From a bacterium (lineage in GTDB: Bacteria; Chlamydiota; Chlamydiia; Chlamydiales; SM23-39), in contig JAKAFF010000064.1 in the NCBI GenBank assembly GCA_021818045.1, forward strand, positions 1 to 7,474: a stretch of 7,474 nt of DNA. The letters run 5' to 3'. The notes beneath the pieces are model-generated. The model was not told the origin of the DNA. It was given only the letters and a program-made list of their open reading frames with translations, and made no database searches. This document shows, piece after piece, positions 1 through 6,327 of this stretch (the first letter of the stretch is position 1; every line of letters starts with the position of its first letter). Position numbers and translations under genes: made by a program.

Positions 1-598
1 CGACGTTGGCTAGGTGATACGTTGGAAATCCGTCGGATTTGAGGAGGATTTGATCGTCGATGTCCGCCCAAGGCGCTGTGATGCGCCCTTTGATTTGATC
101 GTCGAAGACGCATTCGCCTGTCAGGGTCATTTTGAGCCGAATGACAAAGGATTGGCCGGCTTCTTCTCTTTGGCGTACTTCATCCGGGCTTAAGTTGCGG
201 TATCTGCGATCGTATCCGGCTCGTTTGCCTTGTTTGGCGGCAAGCTCGCGCATTTCGGACAGTTCTGCAGGGGTAGCAAAACATTTATAGGCGTGCCCCC
301 GTTCAAGAAGCATATAGGCATGTTCCCGGTAGATGTCGGTGCGTTCTGATTGCCTATAAGGGCCGTAGGGGCCGCCTACATCGGGCCCTTCTTCCCAGGT
401 AATCCCGCACCAGTTCAGCGCGCGGAAAATATTTTGTTCATATTCAGGGCGGCTACGAGTCTGGTCGGTATCTTCGATCCGTAAGATGAATTGTCCTTTA
501 AAATGACGTGCAAAAATTAAGTTGAATAATGCGATATAGGCGGTCCCGACATGGGGGTCTCCTGTGGGAGAGGGTGCTATGCGAACGCGAACAGTCAT
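1..598 (-). CDS. gltX: Glutamyl-tRNA synthetase, N-terminal 199 codons (partial)
   Basis: This class I aminoacyl-tRNA synthetase charges tRNA(Glu) with glutamate in the cytoplasm. Reading from ATG at 598-596 the protein begins MTVRVRIAPSPTGDPHVGTA. That contains the Rossmann-fold ATP-binding HIGH-type motif as HVGT at residues 16-19, followed by the GluRS signature RIEDTD at 40-45. Further on, KCF near residue 110 and YDRRYR fit the family's connective region. The frame stays open to the left edge, so the KMSKS loop and the C-terminal anticodon-binding domain lie outside the window; full-length enzymes are about 500 residues. An AAGGA ribosome binding site (605-609) lies 6 nt before the ATG. 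It is downstream of tsp on the same strand across 55 bp with no convincing terminator, so co-transcription is inferred. Identification is secure; whether it is discriminating or also serves tRNA(Gln) cannot be judged here. Confidence 0.97.
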   Translation of the reverse strand, partial: MTVRVRIAPSPTGDPHVGTAYIALFNLIFARHFKGQFILRIEDTDQTRSRPEYEQNIFRALNWCGITWEEGPDVGGPYGPYRQSERTDIYREHAYMLLERGHAYKCFATPAELSEMRELAAKQGKRAGYDRRYRNLSPDEVRQREEAGQSFVIRLKMTLTGECVFDDQIKGRITAPWADIDDQILLKSDGFPTYHLANV

Positions 599-604
599 GA
601 ACAA

Positions 605-609
605 TCCTT
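605..609 (-). promoter_or_regulatory. Ribosome binding site of gltX
   Basis: AAGGA on the minus strand, 6 nt before the gltX ATG at 598-596. It supports that start as the true one. It lies in the 55-bp tsp-gltX gap. Confidence 0.7.
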
Positions 610-612
610 GTG

Positions 613-628
613 AAATAGGATTCTATTT
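613..628. repeat. Short inverted repeat in the tsp-gltX gap
   Basis: AAATAG (613-618) and CTATTT (623-628) form a perfect 6-bp dyad with a 4-nt loop. It is AT-rich and followed on the minus strand by CACAAGG rather than a U-tract, so it is a poor candidate for an intrinsic terminator. It may be chance or a weak processing or attenuation element between tsp and gltX. Confidence 0.35.
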
Positions 629-653
629 TGACGATCTGAGGAGTAAAGCGCAA

Positions 654-2588
654 CTATTTGGACGCATTCATCAGAAAGATGAGGTCTTTCATGACATTAA
701 ATGTCTCCACAAGCTGCAAATCGCTTTGCCCAAATAAATCGATGGGTTCAGCGTCAAAATTCTTATTGTGTATTTCGGTTAAAAAACTTTGATAATTTTT
801 GTTGGTTTCAATGCGTAGATGCGAATTTTTCTTGAGGGTGTCCATATAAGCGTTATAAGTCGTCAGAGGGGTTTGTAAGTTGTACTTATAAGAGGGACCG
901 AGCTGGATGCGATGAAAGGGAGTAACGTCTGCTAGGTCATCGTCAAAATGGGGCTCGATCTGGTCGTTTTCAAGGGGGAATTTGGCAAATTGCTCTCCAA
1001 TATCAAGCTCGGACAGAATTCCGGGCACGATAATGTCCGAGAGAACCCCTGTCAATTGGGGACTTTTTCCCGATACGGTGTAATACCGTCCCCGGGTCAC
1101 TTTATACTCACCTTGCGGATTTACCTTGGGATTAGAGACGGCGTCTAGCGTAAAGGTTTGAAAGGAGCCTTTGCCAAAGGTGTGTGCATCGCCAATGACT
1201 ATAGCGCGCCCGTAATCTTGCAGTGTTTGTGCAACAATTTCTGCCGCAGATGCAGAGGCTCGGTTCACGAGACACAGTATGGGCCCTTCCCAAACAGGTT
1301 TGCCTTCAATTTCTCGTAAATGTTGCAGCCTGCCTGTGCTGTCTTTAACGGAAACCACGATCCCTTTGTTCATGAATAGCCCCGTGACATTCACCGCCTG
1401 CGTGAGCAGTCCCCCTGCATTGCTGCGCAAATCTAATACTACGCCTTTTAACAGGTGGTCTTTTTTGATTTGCTCAAGCGCTTTGCGGATGTCGATAGCC
1501 GAAGAGTTTTTGGCGTCTTGGTAAAACGAAAATAGCTTTAAATGTGCAATGATGCCATCGCCATAGGGTTCGAGATTGGCTTCAAGCCTCGTTTCTTCTA
1601 AAACGACTTCATTGCGCACTAACTCAATTTCTAATTTTTCTGTTTCCCTCGAGGGGGCGTTGCTGTTTTCTCTCAAAATCGTCAAAGAGACCGGAGTCCC
1701 TTTTTCTCCGCGAATTAATTCGACCGCCTCGGTGATTTCCATGCCCACTACAGGTTCATGATCTACAGCGATGATTTTATCGTTGATTTTGACTTTATTA
1801 CTCATGCTAGCAGGGCTGTTTTCTAGAATGCGCACGATGGACAAGCCATCTAAATCGTCCCGTAATTGCGCTCCAATTCCAAAGAGCCGCTGCTGCACTT
1901 GGATCATAAACTGATTGGCCTCTGTGGGCGTGAAATAATTGGTATGCGCATCCAAAGCCGCGGTCGCAGCTTTCAGCACATAGGCCAAAACAATTTTGTG
2001 CTGTTCATCCGGTAAGCCGCCAGTAAATTCTTGTTCCCGGTTCAGGCGTCTTTTTTGTAGGCGTTGCACAAATCGATCGCGGGTATCATTCCCCAGTTTT
2101 TCCGCGGCCTCTAGTTGCAGTGCCTTGATGCGCAATAGCCTCTCAACAAGCTCTTCAGCAGTGGCTGTCCAGGTAAGATTTTTAAACTCTTCGCTTTTGA
2201 TCCCTTTCGGAAGCTCTCTTTGTGCAATCTCTTCTTCGATCACATTTCTTCTGTCAATGGCTTTGACAAAAGTTGCGTGAATTTCATGGAATATAGAAAA
2301 ATCACTATTCCTAAAACCAAATAACGCTCTTTGTAAAATATCTTCACTGGGATTAGTCCATTGCGCGACTTCCTCTTCCAGTAAATAAGATTTTGTGGGA
2401 TCGAGTTCATCTAGAAAGTTTTGCAGCGTCCGCTGCATCAATTCAGGAGTAAATGTTTTATGGTATACGTGCGCTTTCAGCACCTCCTCAAGTTTGTTTT
2501 TGACGTCTCGTGCGGTCAGTTGCGGAGGCTTGGCTTCGCAAAAAAAAGTGTATACAAAGAGAAGGAATAATCCGATTTTGTACTTCAT
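654..2588 (-). CDS. tsp: Tail-specific periplasmic protease (Tsp/Prc, CT441-like; peptidase S41)
   Basis: This is a 644-residue C-terminal processing protease. Family members recognise C-terminal tails through a PDZ domain and degrade or trim periplasmic proteins; the Chlamydia trachomatis homologue is CT441. Seen in the sequence: a signal peptide (MKYKIGLFLLFVYTFFCEA, likely cut after A19), a helical N-terminal Tsp domain (about 25-220), a PDZ domain (about 232-305) and an S41 core (about 335-525) with LDLRSNAGGLL at 385-395. The catalytic Ser is assigned as S447 in NRASASAAE, with K473 in TFGKGSFQ and Q477. The Ser-to-Lys and Lys-to-Gln spacings (26 and 4) agree with what I recall for CT441 (S455, K481, Q485). 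Length is close to CT441 (about 649). ATG at 2588-2586 is chosen because it begins the signal peptide directly. The gene lies 55 bp upstream of gltX and is divergent from euo. Nothing looks degenerate. Confidence 0.96.
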   Translation of the reverse strand: MKYKIGLFLLFVYTFFCEAKPPQLTARDVKNKLEEVLKAHVYHKTFTPELMQRTLQNFLDELDPTKSYLLEEEVAQWTNPSEDILQRALFGFRNSDFSIFHEIHATFVKAIDRRNVIEEEIAQRELPKGIKSEEFKNLTWTATAEELVERLLRIKALQLEAAEKLGNDTRDRFVQRLQKRRLNREQEFTGGLPDEQHKIVLAYVLKAATAALDAHTNYFTPTEANQFMIQVQQRLFGIGAQLRDDLDGLSIVRILENSPASMSNKVKINDKIIAVDHEPVVGMEITEAVELIRGEKGTPVSLTILRENSNAPSRETEKLEIELVRNEVVLEETRLEANLEPYGDGIIAHLKLFSFYQDAKNSSAIDIRKALEQIKKDHLLKGVVLDLRSNAGGLLTQAVNVTGLFMNKGIVVSVKDSTGRLQHLREIEGKPVWEGPILCLVNRASASAAEIVAQTLQDYGRAIVIGDAHTFGKGSFQTFTLDAVSNPKVNPQGEYKVTRGRYYTVSGKSPQLTGVLSDIIVPGILSELDIGEQFAKFPLENDQIEPHFDDDLADVTPFHRIQLGPSYKYNLQTPLTTYNAYMDTLKKNSHLRIETNKNYQSFLTEIHNKNFDAEPIDLFGQSDLQLVETFNVMKDLIFLMNASK

Positions 2589-2597
2589 AATACCTTG

Positions 2598-2603
2598 ATT
2601 ATA
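2598..2603 (-). promoter_or_regulatory. Possible -10 box (TATAAT) of tsp
   Basis: A perfect TATAAT on the minus strand ends 9 nt before the tsp ATG. If used, transcription would start about 3 nt before the ATG and the AAGG at 2593-2596 would not be in the transcript. No good -35 box is present at 17 nt (TAACAA at 2621-2626). It may be fortuitous in AT-rich DNA. Confidence 0.3.
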
Positions 2604-2773
2604 CGCATATTACATCAATCTTGTTAGACATTTGAGGTGCGGTTCGGTCACTCAAAGTTTTGAATATATCGGAACGCGGTGTTTTGTCGCTAGTGAGAAA
2701 CGCAATGACGTAATGGAAATTTTTGAGGATAAGTGATTCATCGTAAATCTGTTGTGCGACTCTAAAAAATATT

Positions 2774-2786
2774 CCAAAAATTTTGG
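2774..2786. repeat. Perfect AT-rich dyad upstream of euo (1 of 3)
   Basis: CCAAAA-A-TTTTGG, a perfect 6-bp inverted repeat around one base, lies about 20 bp upstream of the candidate euo -35 box. It has the shape of an operator for a dimeric repressor, but no regulator can be assigned. Confidence 0.45.
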
Positions 2787-2805
2787 TCTAAAGGAGAGAA
2801 TTCGT

Positions 2806-2834
2806 TTGATTTATAGTCGTTATTATGAAATAAT
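2806..2834 (+). promoter_or_regulatory. Candidate sigma70-type (chlamydial sigma66) promoter of euo
   Basis: TTGATT (2806-2811), a 17-bp spacer and AATAAT (2829-2834) match the -35 and -10 consensus at 4/6 and 5/6 positions. The transcript would start near 2841, giving a leader of about 135 nt. The -10 box is covered by a perfect dyad (2822-2834), so binding there would block RNA polymerase. A weaker alternative nearer the gene is TTGGGC (2912-2917), 16 bp, TATAAG (2934-2939). AT-rich sequence makes false matches common. Confidence 0.45.
2822..2834. repeat. Perfect dyad over the euo -10 box (2 of 3)
   Basis: ATTAT-GAA-ATAAT is a perfect 5-bp inverted repeat overlapping the candidate euo -10 hexamer. 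Its position suits an operator, possibly for autoregulation by Euo, which is reported to favour AT-rich DNA. That link is inference. Confidence 0.4.
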
Positions 2835-2881
2835 CATTACTTAAATAGCGAATTGCAAAACAAATGCTTAAAAACACTGCG

Positions 2882-2895
2882 CATTTAAATAAATG
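2882..2895. repeat. Perfect AT-rich dyad in the euo leader (3 of 3)
   Basis: CATTTA-AA-TAAATG is a perfect 6-bp inverted repeat. It lies downstream of the first candidate promoter and just upstream of the second, so it could act as an operator for either. The immediately preceding AAATGC (2862-2867) also pairs with GCATTT (2881-2886), so alternative folds of the leader RNA are possible. Confidence 0.4.
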
Positions 2896-2961
2896 ACTTT
2901 GCGAGAGTTATTTGGGCGTTTGTTTTAAAAAATTATAAGAAGAAAAAAAAGAAGAATGTTT

Positions 2962-2967
2962 AGGAGG
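2962..2967 (+). promoter_or_regulatory. Strong ribosome binding site of euo
   Basis: AGGAGG, a full Shine-Dalgarno match, lies 8 nt before the ATG at 2976. It fixes that start codon and predicts efficient translation. Confidence 0.85.
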
Positions 2968-2975
2968 AAGGAACC

Positions 2976-3407
2976 ATGAATTCAGAAACATGGAGCCAAG
3001 CCCAGGGCCAAGATTCGGCGAAAGTTGTTTCCATTACGGAAGCTGCTCGAATCAACAATGTCACTCGGCAGGCGATTTATGTTGCGATTAAGCAAAAAAA
3101 ATTAAAAGCGACAAAAGATGCAACTCGTTGGACGATCCATCTGGATGACCTAGAGGAGTATCGCAATAACAAATATTCTCGTACAAAATCCATGTTTGAC
3201 GGTGAGTTGTTATTTGATAGTCGCAAAGGGTTTTATTCAGTCAATCAAGCAGCAAAAATGTTAGGTGTGCCCGCACAAAAGATTTATTACGCTACACGCG
3301 TGGGTCTTTTAAAAGCTCATCGCAAAGGCGCCGCTTGGGTGATTCATACAGATGATATTAAGTTGTACCAAGACAATTATCTGAATCAAAGACCCAAAGT
3401 AGGTTAG
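2976..3407 (+). CDS. euo: Euo, chlamydial developmental DNA-binding repressor
   Basis: Euo is an early-expressed chlamydial transcription regulator that represses late genes during the replicative stage. This 143-residue protein holds two copies of a MerR/excisionase-like winged-helix domain, about 51 residues each: residues 18-68 (SITEAARINNVTRQAIYVA, then LKATK, W, IH, DD) and 87-137 (SVNQAAKMLGVPAQKIYYA, then LKAHR, W, IH, DD). The helix-turn-helix, LKA wing and W-x-IH-x-DD end recur in register at a 69-residue offset. The run VTRQAIYVAIKQKKLKA matches my memory of the Chlamydia protein very closely. It is shorter than Chlamydia Euo (about 183), mainly at the N-terminus, which here is only 17 residues (MNSETWSQAQGQDSAKV) before domain 1. 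The start has a perfect ribosome binding site. It is a single-gene unit, divergent from tsp and closed by the 3423-3485 terminator. Confidence 0.93.
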   Translation: MNSETWSQAQGQDSAKVVSITEAARINNVTRQAIYVAIKQKKLKATKDATRWTIHLDDLEEYRNNKYSRTKSMFDGELLFDSRKGFYSVNQAAKMLGVPAQKIYYATRVGLLKAHRKGAAWVIHTDDIKLYQDNYLNQRPKVG

Positions 3408-3422
3408 TCTATAAAAGGCTAT

Positions 3423-3485
3423 AAAAAATCGCCTAGCACCACTTGTCACGAAATGTGACAGATGGCGCTAGGCGATTTTTTTTTT
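3423..3485. terminator. Long bidirectional intrinsic terminator between euo and the autotransporter
   Basis: A-run 3423-3428, then TCGCCTAGC (3429-3437) pairs perfectly with GCTAGGCGA (3467-3475). After one A-C mismatch, CCA (3439-3441) pairs with TGG (3463-3465), then TGTCAC (3444-3449) with GTGACA (3455-3460) around a GAAAT loop. Ten Ts (3476-3485) follow on the plus strand, and the six As give a U-tract on the minus strand. It can therefore end both convergent transcripts. The T-tract runs into the TAA stop of the minus-strand gene (3484-3486). Confidence 0.93.
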
Positions 3486-6306
3486 ACCACTTCCAGTCCA
3501 AACGCAAGTTGCCGAAGTGATTATAGAGTAGAGTATGCTTGTCTGCGGACATTTCCACGTTGTATCGCAAGTCTAATGAAAAGCAGCAGTAATAGATCCC
3601 TAGGCCAAAATCTAGGGACAGCAGGTTCCAGGTCTGGTCCCACCCATAACTGGAAAAGGGGATGGACGCCCCTGCAAATGTGGAGTGATAATTTTGCCTT
3701 TCTATCGGGCACATATTGACCCAGCCTAGCGAAAACAGGGGGGATATAGCCAACGTTTCCGTGCCATTTAGATCGATCACCTGTAGGGCAAGTCCCATCT
3801 CTGTTCGGAAGGTGGAGGCCACATGTTTTTGGACGTTGAGGTTTAGGCCACCCGCCCCATGCTCGTGAAAGGAGCGCGTATTGAAGTAAAGAAAATCAAA
3901 ATTGGCATAAGGGTAGATATAGGCGGTAGGTGCTCCAAAGAAGTAGGCAACGCTTGCTTGTGCAGCAATGTCGAGGCCTTGAAAATGGGCTTGGGCTTTG
4001 TCATTTACGTTGAGAATGCGGATGTGTCTTGTAGTGTCAAAATAGTCGATCCCTGCATAGACGGCGGCTCCTAGGTATAGATTGTCTAGTTGCCAATCAG
4101 AGTAAAGTGAGCCGAGGATGCTATTGACCTCTCCATGCCCATGTCCATTTTTCCATTGCAGGTGGCCGTTATTCCAAGCGGCTCCTATTCCAAGCGTTCC
4201 GCGAGAGCTCACTTGCCCATCTAGTCCTAAGGCGAGTCCTCCAGAATTGGCGGTAAATCCAAATTCTTCGCCATGGTTTTTTTCAGTTAAAGAGTCTCCA
4301 AATGGTTTTACCCACAAGCGAGTCGATCTGCAGCAGATGTCGCTGAGGATGGGTTTGCGGTGAAAGAGGGTGATGATTTGTGCTCCTATTTCCTCTTGCA
4401 ATTCGGAAAAAGCGCTGTAGGGCGCAGGATGCATTTGGTTAAGTGCCGTATTGATGGTGGTAAAGCTTTCCCCTATCAAAGAGTCGAGAATGGTGGTAAG
4501 GCTGGGAGATAGTTCATTCGCCAAACTGAGAGCTGTTAAGTTGTTGCCGACGCTTTGTGTATTTTGATTTGCAAAGGGAAATTCAAAAAATGGATTGGTG
4601 ATTTGCACGCATAAGGCGACTTGGTCTGCAGTATAGCTCAAAGAGGGGATAAAATTGCTGCTCGTAGAAGTGACTGATGTAAATTGAGTGCCTCCCAGTC
4701 CTGCAGAAGAGAGGATTGTGTAGCAAGAGTTAACGCCATAAAATCCGGCAGCAGGGGCCACTGTTACGCTGGCGCCGGTGAGAGAGGCGCTCCCTGTAAC
4801 GGTCAGTAGACTGGCGCTTGTGGGTGTAATTTGCGTGGTTAAATTAGATGTGCCATTCAACGTCAAATTGCCATGAATCGCAAGTCCTGTAGCTCCGGGA
4901 GCCAGGATGCCGCTGTTGCTGATTACGGCTCCTACCGAGCCAGTGCCTGCTAAGGTCGCTCCTGAAGAGACGGTGATTGCGGAATTGAGCATTGATCCTG
5001 TGATAGCAAGGGAGCCTTGCGTAATGTAGGTGGCTCCAGAAAAACTGGTGTTATTCCCACTAAAAGTGAGGGCCCCTGAGCCTTGAATAGTGAGGGTGCC
5101 GTTGCCGGATGCAGCACTGCTTAGACTCCCCGCATAGCTGCCGCTATTGCTTTGTGCAAAGAGGAGGGTAGAAGATGCCTTTAGTTGGATATTTCCTTGC
5201 AGCGATTGAGTGGAGCCTTGCAAGGTGGTAGAAGTGTCGACAGTGGTTCCGCCGCTGTATTGATTGTTGCCTGTTAAGATGACGGTTCCACCTCCAGTCA
5301 CGGTTAAAGAACCTCCCCCGCCAATCGCTCCTGAAAATGTGTCGGTATTCCCTGTCGTATTGGTGCTAATTATTGCTTGGCCACTTACGGTTACAGGACG
5401 TGCAGAAGAAAAAGAGGCGCTAGTGAGAAGCAATGTACCAGGACCGATGGTTAAAGTGCCGGAAGTATTGCCCAAATTGCTATCAGCACTGATGCTGAGC
5501 GTTCCTGCTGAAATTGTGGTGCCCCCTTGATAGCTGTTGGTGCTATTTGCTAAAACAAGCGTGCCACTATCGACTAAAGTTAAGGAACCGGTGCCAGAAA
5601 TGGGCCCAGAGAGGGTAGTTGTGCCCGTTGCGATATCAATCGTTGCAGCGCCTGTTAAAGAGAAAGGTCGGGAAGTGGATAGAGGGCTGGCTGTGACTTT
5701 TAAAGTACCAGCTCCGATAGTGATTGTGGTATTTGATAAGCCTAAATTGCCATCGCTTGCAACACTTAAAGTCCCCTGATTGATGATTGTGCCCCCTTGA
5801 TAGGTATTGACGCCAGATAGTGTCAGTGCTCCGCCACCAGTGAGTGTCAGACTGGGGCTTCCGCTAATGACGTTAGAGATGCTGAATGCTCCGGCTGCGG
5901 TAGCGGAGGCTTGATTGATTGTGAGATTGCTAGCAAGTGTTATAGGACACGTGATGGAGTGTAGGGCGGTTCCGTTGGCTGATGTAATAGAAATTGTTGC
6001 TGTGTTAGAGGGGTCTTGTAATGTCAGCGATGCAGCGCCAGCAACAGTATAGGCGTATCCATTATCGATATTCAATGTGCCTACTGTTTCCGCAGTGTCT
6101 ACTGTAACTGTTTTCGCGATATTGGGTGTAGTGCCCCCATTGGCAAGTGTCGCCGTATCTCCTGAACTGCTAGGTACTGTGGCAGGGTTCCAATTGGCAG
6201 CGGTACTCCAATTGCCAGGCGTTGTAGGATCAATCCAATTAGATGAGGTGGAGTATAGCTGCGTTATACCAATCGCAAATGCCAAAATAATTGGACGCAT
6301 TCTCAT
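3484..6306 (-). CDS. Type Va autotransporter with beta-strand repeat passenger
   Basis: This is a 940-residue predicted outer-membrane autotransporter. A short signal peptide (MRMRPIILAFAIGITQLYS) precedes a Gly/Ser/Thr-rich passenger (about 22-570) built from autotransporter-associated beta-strand repeats. GALTLSGVNTYQGGT near 159 is echoed by GTLVLANSTNSYQGGT near 248, GTVILTGNNQYSGGT near 340 and GALTFSGNNTSFSGAT near 411. The passenger closes with the usual GTGSVGAVISNSGILAPGA (454-472). After a linker (about 570-650), a C-terminal barrel (about 660-940) begins TRLWVKPFG and ends LRLDWKW, with the terminal aromatic residue expected for BAM-dependent insertion. Surface display and a role in contact with a host are inferred from the family. 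Chlamydial Pmp arrays of GGA(I/L/V) and FxxN are absent: one GGAL (158-161) and one FxxN (415-418) only. ATG at 6306 has a ribosome binding site 7 nt upstream; ATG at 6300 is an alternative. It lies between convergent euo and recJ on the same strand. Confidence 0.9.
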   Translation of the reverse strand: MRMRPIILAFAIGITQLYSTSSNWIDPTTPGNWSTAANWNPATVPSSSGDTATLANGGTTPNIAKTVTVDTAETVGTLNIDNGYAYTVAGAASLTLQDPSNTATISITSANGTALHSITCPITLASNLTINQASATAAGAFSISNVISGSPSLTLTGGGALTLSGVNTYQGGTIINQGTLSVASDGNLGLSNTTITIGAGTLKVTASPLSTSRPFSLTGAATIDIATGTTTLSGPISGTGSLTLVDSGTLVLANSTNSYQGGTTISAGTLSISADSNLGNTSGTLTIGPGTLLLTSASFSSARPVTVSGQAIISTNTTGNTDTFSGAIGGGGSLTVTGGGTVILTGNNQYSGGTTVDTSTTLQGSTQSLQGNIQLKASSTLLFAQSNSGSYAGSLSSAASGNGTLTIQGSGALTFSGNNTSFSGATYITQGSLAITGSMLNSAITVSSGATLAGTGSVGAVISNSGILAPGATGLAIHGNLTLNGTSNLTTQITPTSASLLTVTGSASLTGASVTVAPAAGFYGVNSCYTILSSAGLGGTQFTSVTSTSSNFIPSLSYTADQVALCVQITNPFFEFPFANQNTQSVGNNLTALSLANELSPSLTTILDSLIGESFTTINTALNQMHPAPYSAFSELQEEIGAQIITLFHRKPILSDICCRSTRLWVKPFGDSLTEKNHGEEFGFTANSGGLALGLDGQVSSRGTLGIGAAWNNGHLQWKNGHGHGEVNSILGSLYSDWQLDNLYLGAAVYAGIDYFDTTRHIRILNVNDKAQAHFQGLDIAAQASVAYFFGAPTAYIYPYANFDFLYFNTRSFHEHGAGGLNLNVQKHVASTFRTEMGLALQVIDLNGTETLAISPLFSLGWVNMCPIERQNYHSTFAGASIPFSSYGWDQTWNLLSLDFGLGIYYCCFSLDLRYNVEMSADKHTLLYNHFGNLRLDWKW
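5247..5832 (-). repeat. Roughly 270-bp tandem repeat units in the passenger-coding region
   Basis: The best-conserved passenger units are about 90 codons long. The protein motif YQGGT recurs exactly 90 residues apart (Y169 and Y259), and the DNA word gcccccttgatag recurs exactly 270 bp apart (5521 and 5791, plus-strand spelling). A third unit follows after 91 residues (SGGTT at 351-355). Most codons have diverged, so the duplication is old, and the repeat is a protein-level fold repeat rather than a recent DNA expansion. Boundaries are approximate. Confidence 0.65.
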
Positions 6307-6327
6307 TGAAACACCCTCTCAATGAGA
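6301..6327 (-). promoter_or_regulatory. Inverted repeat enclosing the autotransporter RBS and start codon
   Basis: On the minus strand TCTCATTGA (6327-6319) and TCAATGAGA (6309-6301) form a perfect 9-bp stem around the 9-nt loop GAGGGTGTT. The Shine-Dalgarno GAGAGGG (6320-6314) lies mostly in the loop, and the ATG (6306-6304) is inside the 3' arm. It could sequester the start codon in mRNA or act as a DNA operator, as it also overlaps the expected transcription start. Confidence 0.6.

Larger units (their letters stand above)
2589..2975. other. 387-bp divergent intergenic region between tsp and euo
   Basis: This gene-poor, AT-rich stretch separates the divergent starts of tsp and euo. It holds a candidate euo promoter (2806-2834), three perfect AT-rich dyads (2774-2786, 2822-2834, 2882-2895), a TATAAT box just upstream of tsp (2598-2603, minus) and the strong euo ribosome binding site (2962-2967). 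A 62-codon frame without a standard start near its beginning is open on the minus strand (2602-2787). No tRNA or recognisable structured RNA was found. The length of the region suggests regulated expression of euo. Confidence 0.75.

Noticed and set aside
2530..2588. Tsp as a lipoprotein with lipidated Cys17
   Set aside because: The residues before the Cys (YTFF) do not match a lipobox; a conventional signal peptidase I site after CEA is more likely.
948..2598. Plus-strand open frames of 61-94 codons opposite tsp
   Set aside because: They lie antisense inside a well-supported tsp coding frame, show no family resemblance and lack convincing ribosome binding sites.
2640..2775. Structured RNA or tRNA in the tsp-euo gap
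   Set aside because: No cloverleaf, no long stem and no recognisable riboswitch motif could be found by eye.
5247..5832. Regularly spaced repeats as a CRISPR array
   Set aside because: The period is about 270 bp, the repeats are diverged and they are in frame within a coding sequence.
3484..6306. Assignment of the autotransporter as a chlamydial Pmp
   Set aside because: Only one GGAL and one FxxN occur, in a Gly-rich protein where single matches are expected; the repeats instead fit the general autotransporter beta-strand repeat.
5264..6325. Plus-strand Val/Pro-rich frames opposite the autotransporter passenger
   Set aside because: Their composition is the mirror of Gly/Thr/Ser codons on the minus strand, so they are shadows of a repetitive gene.
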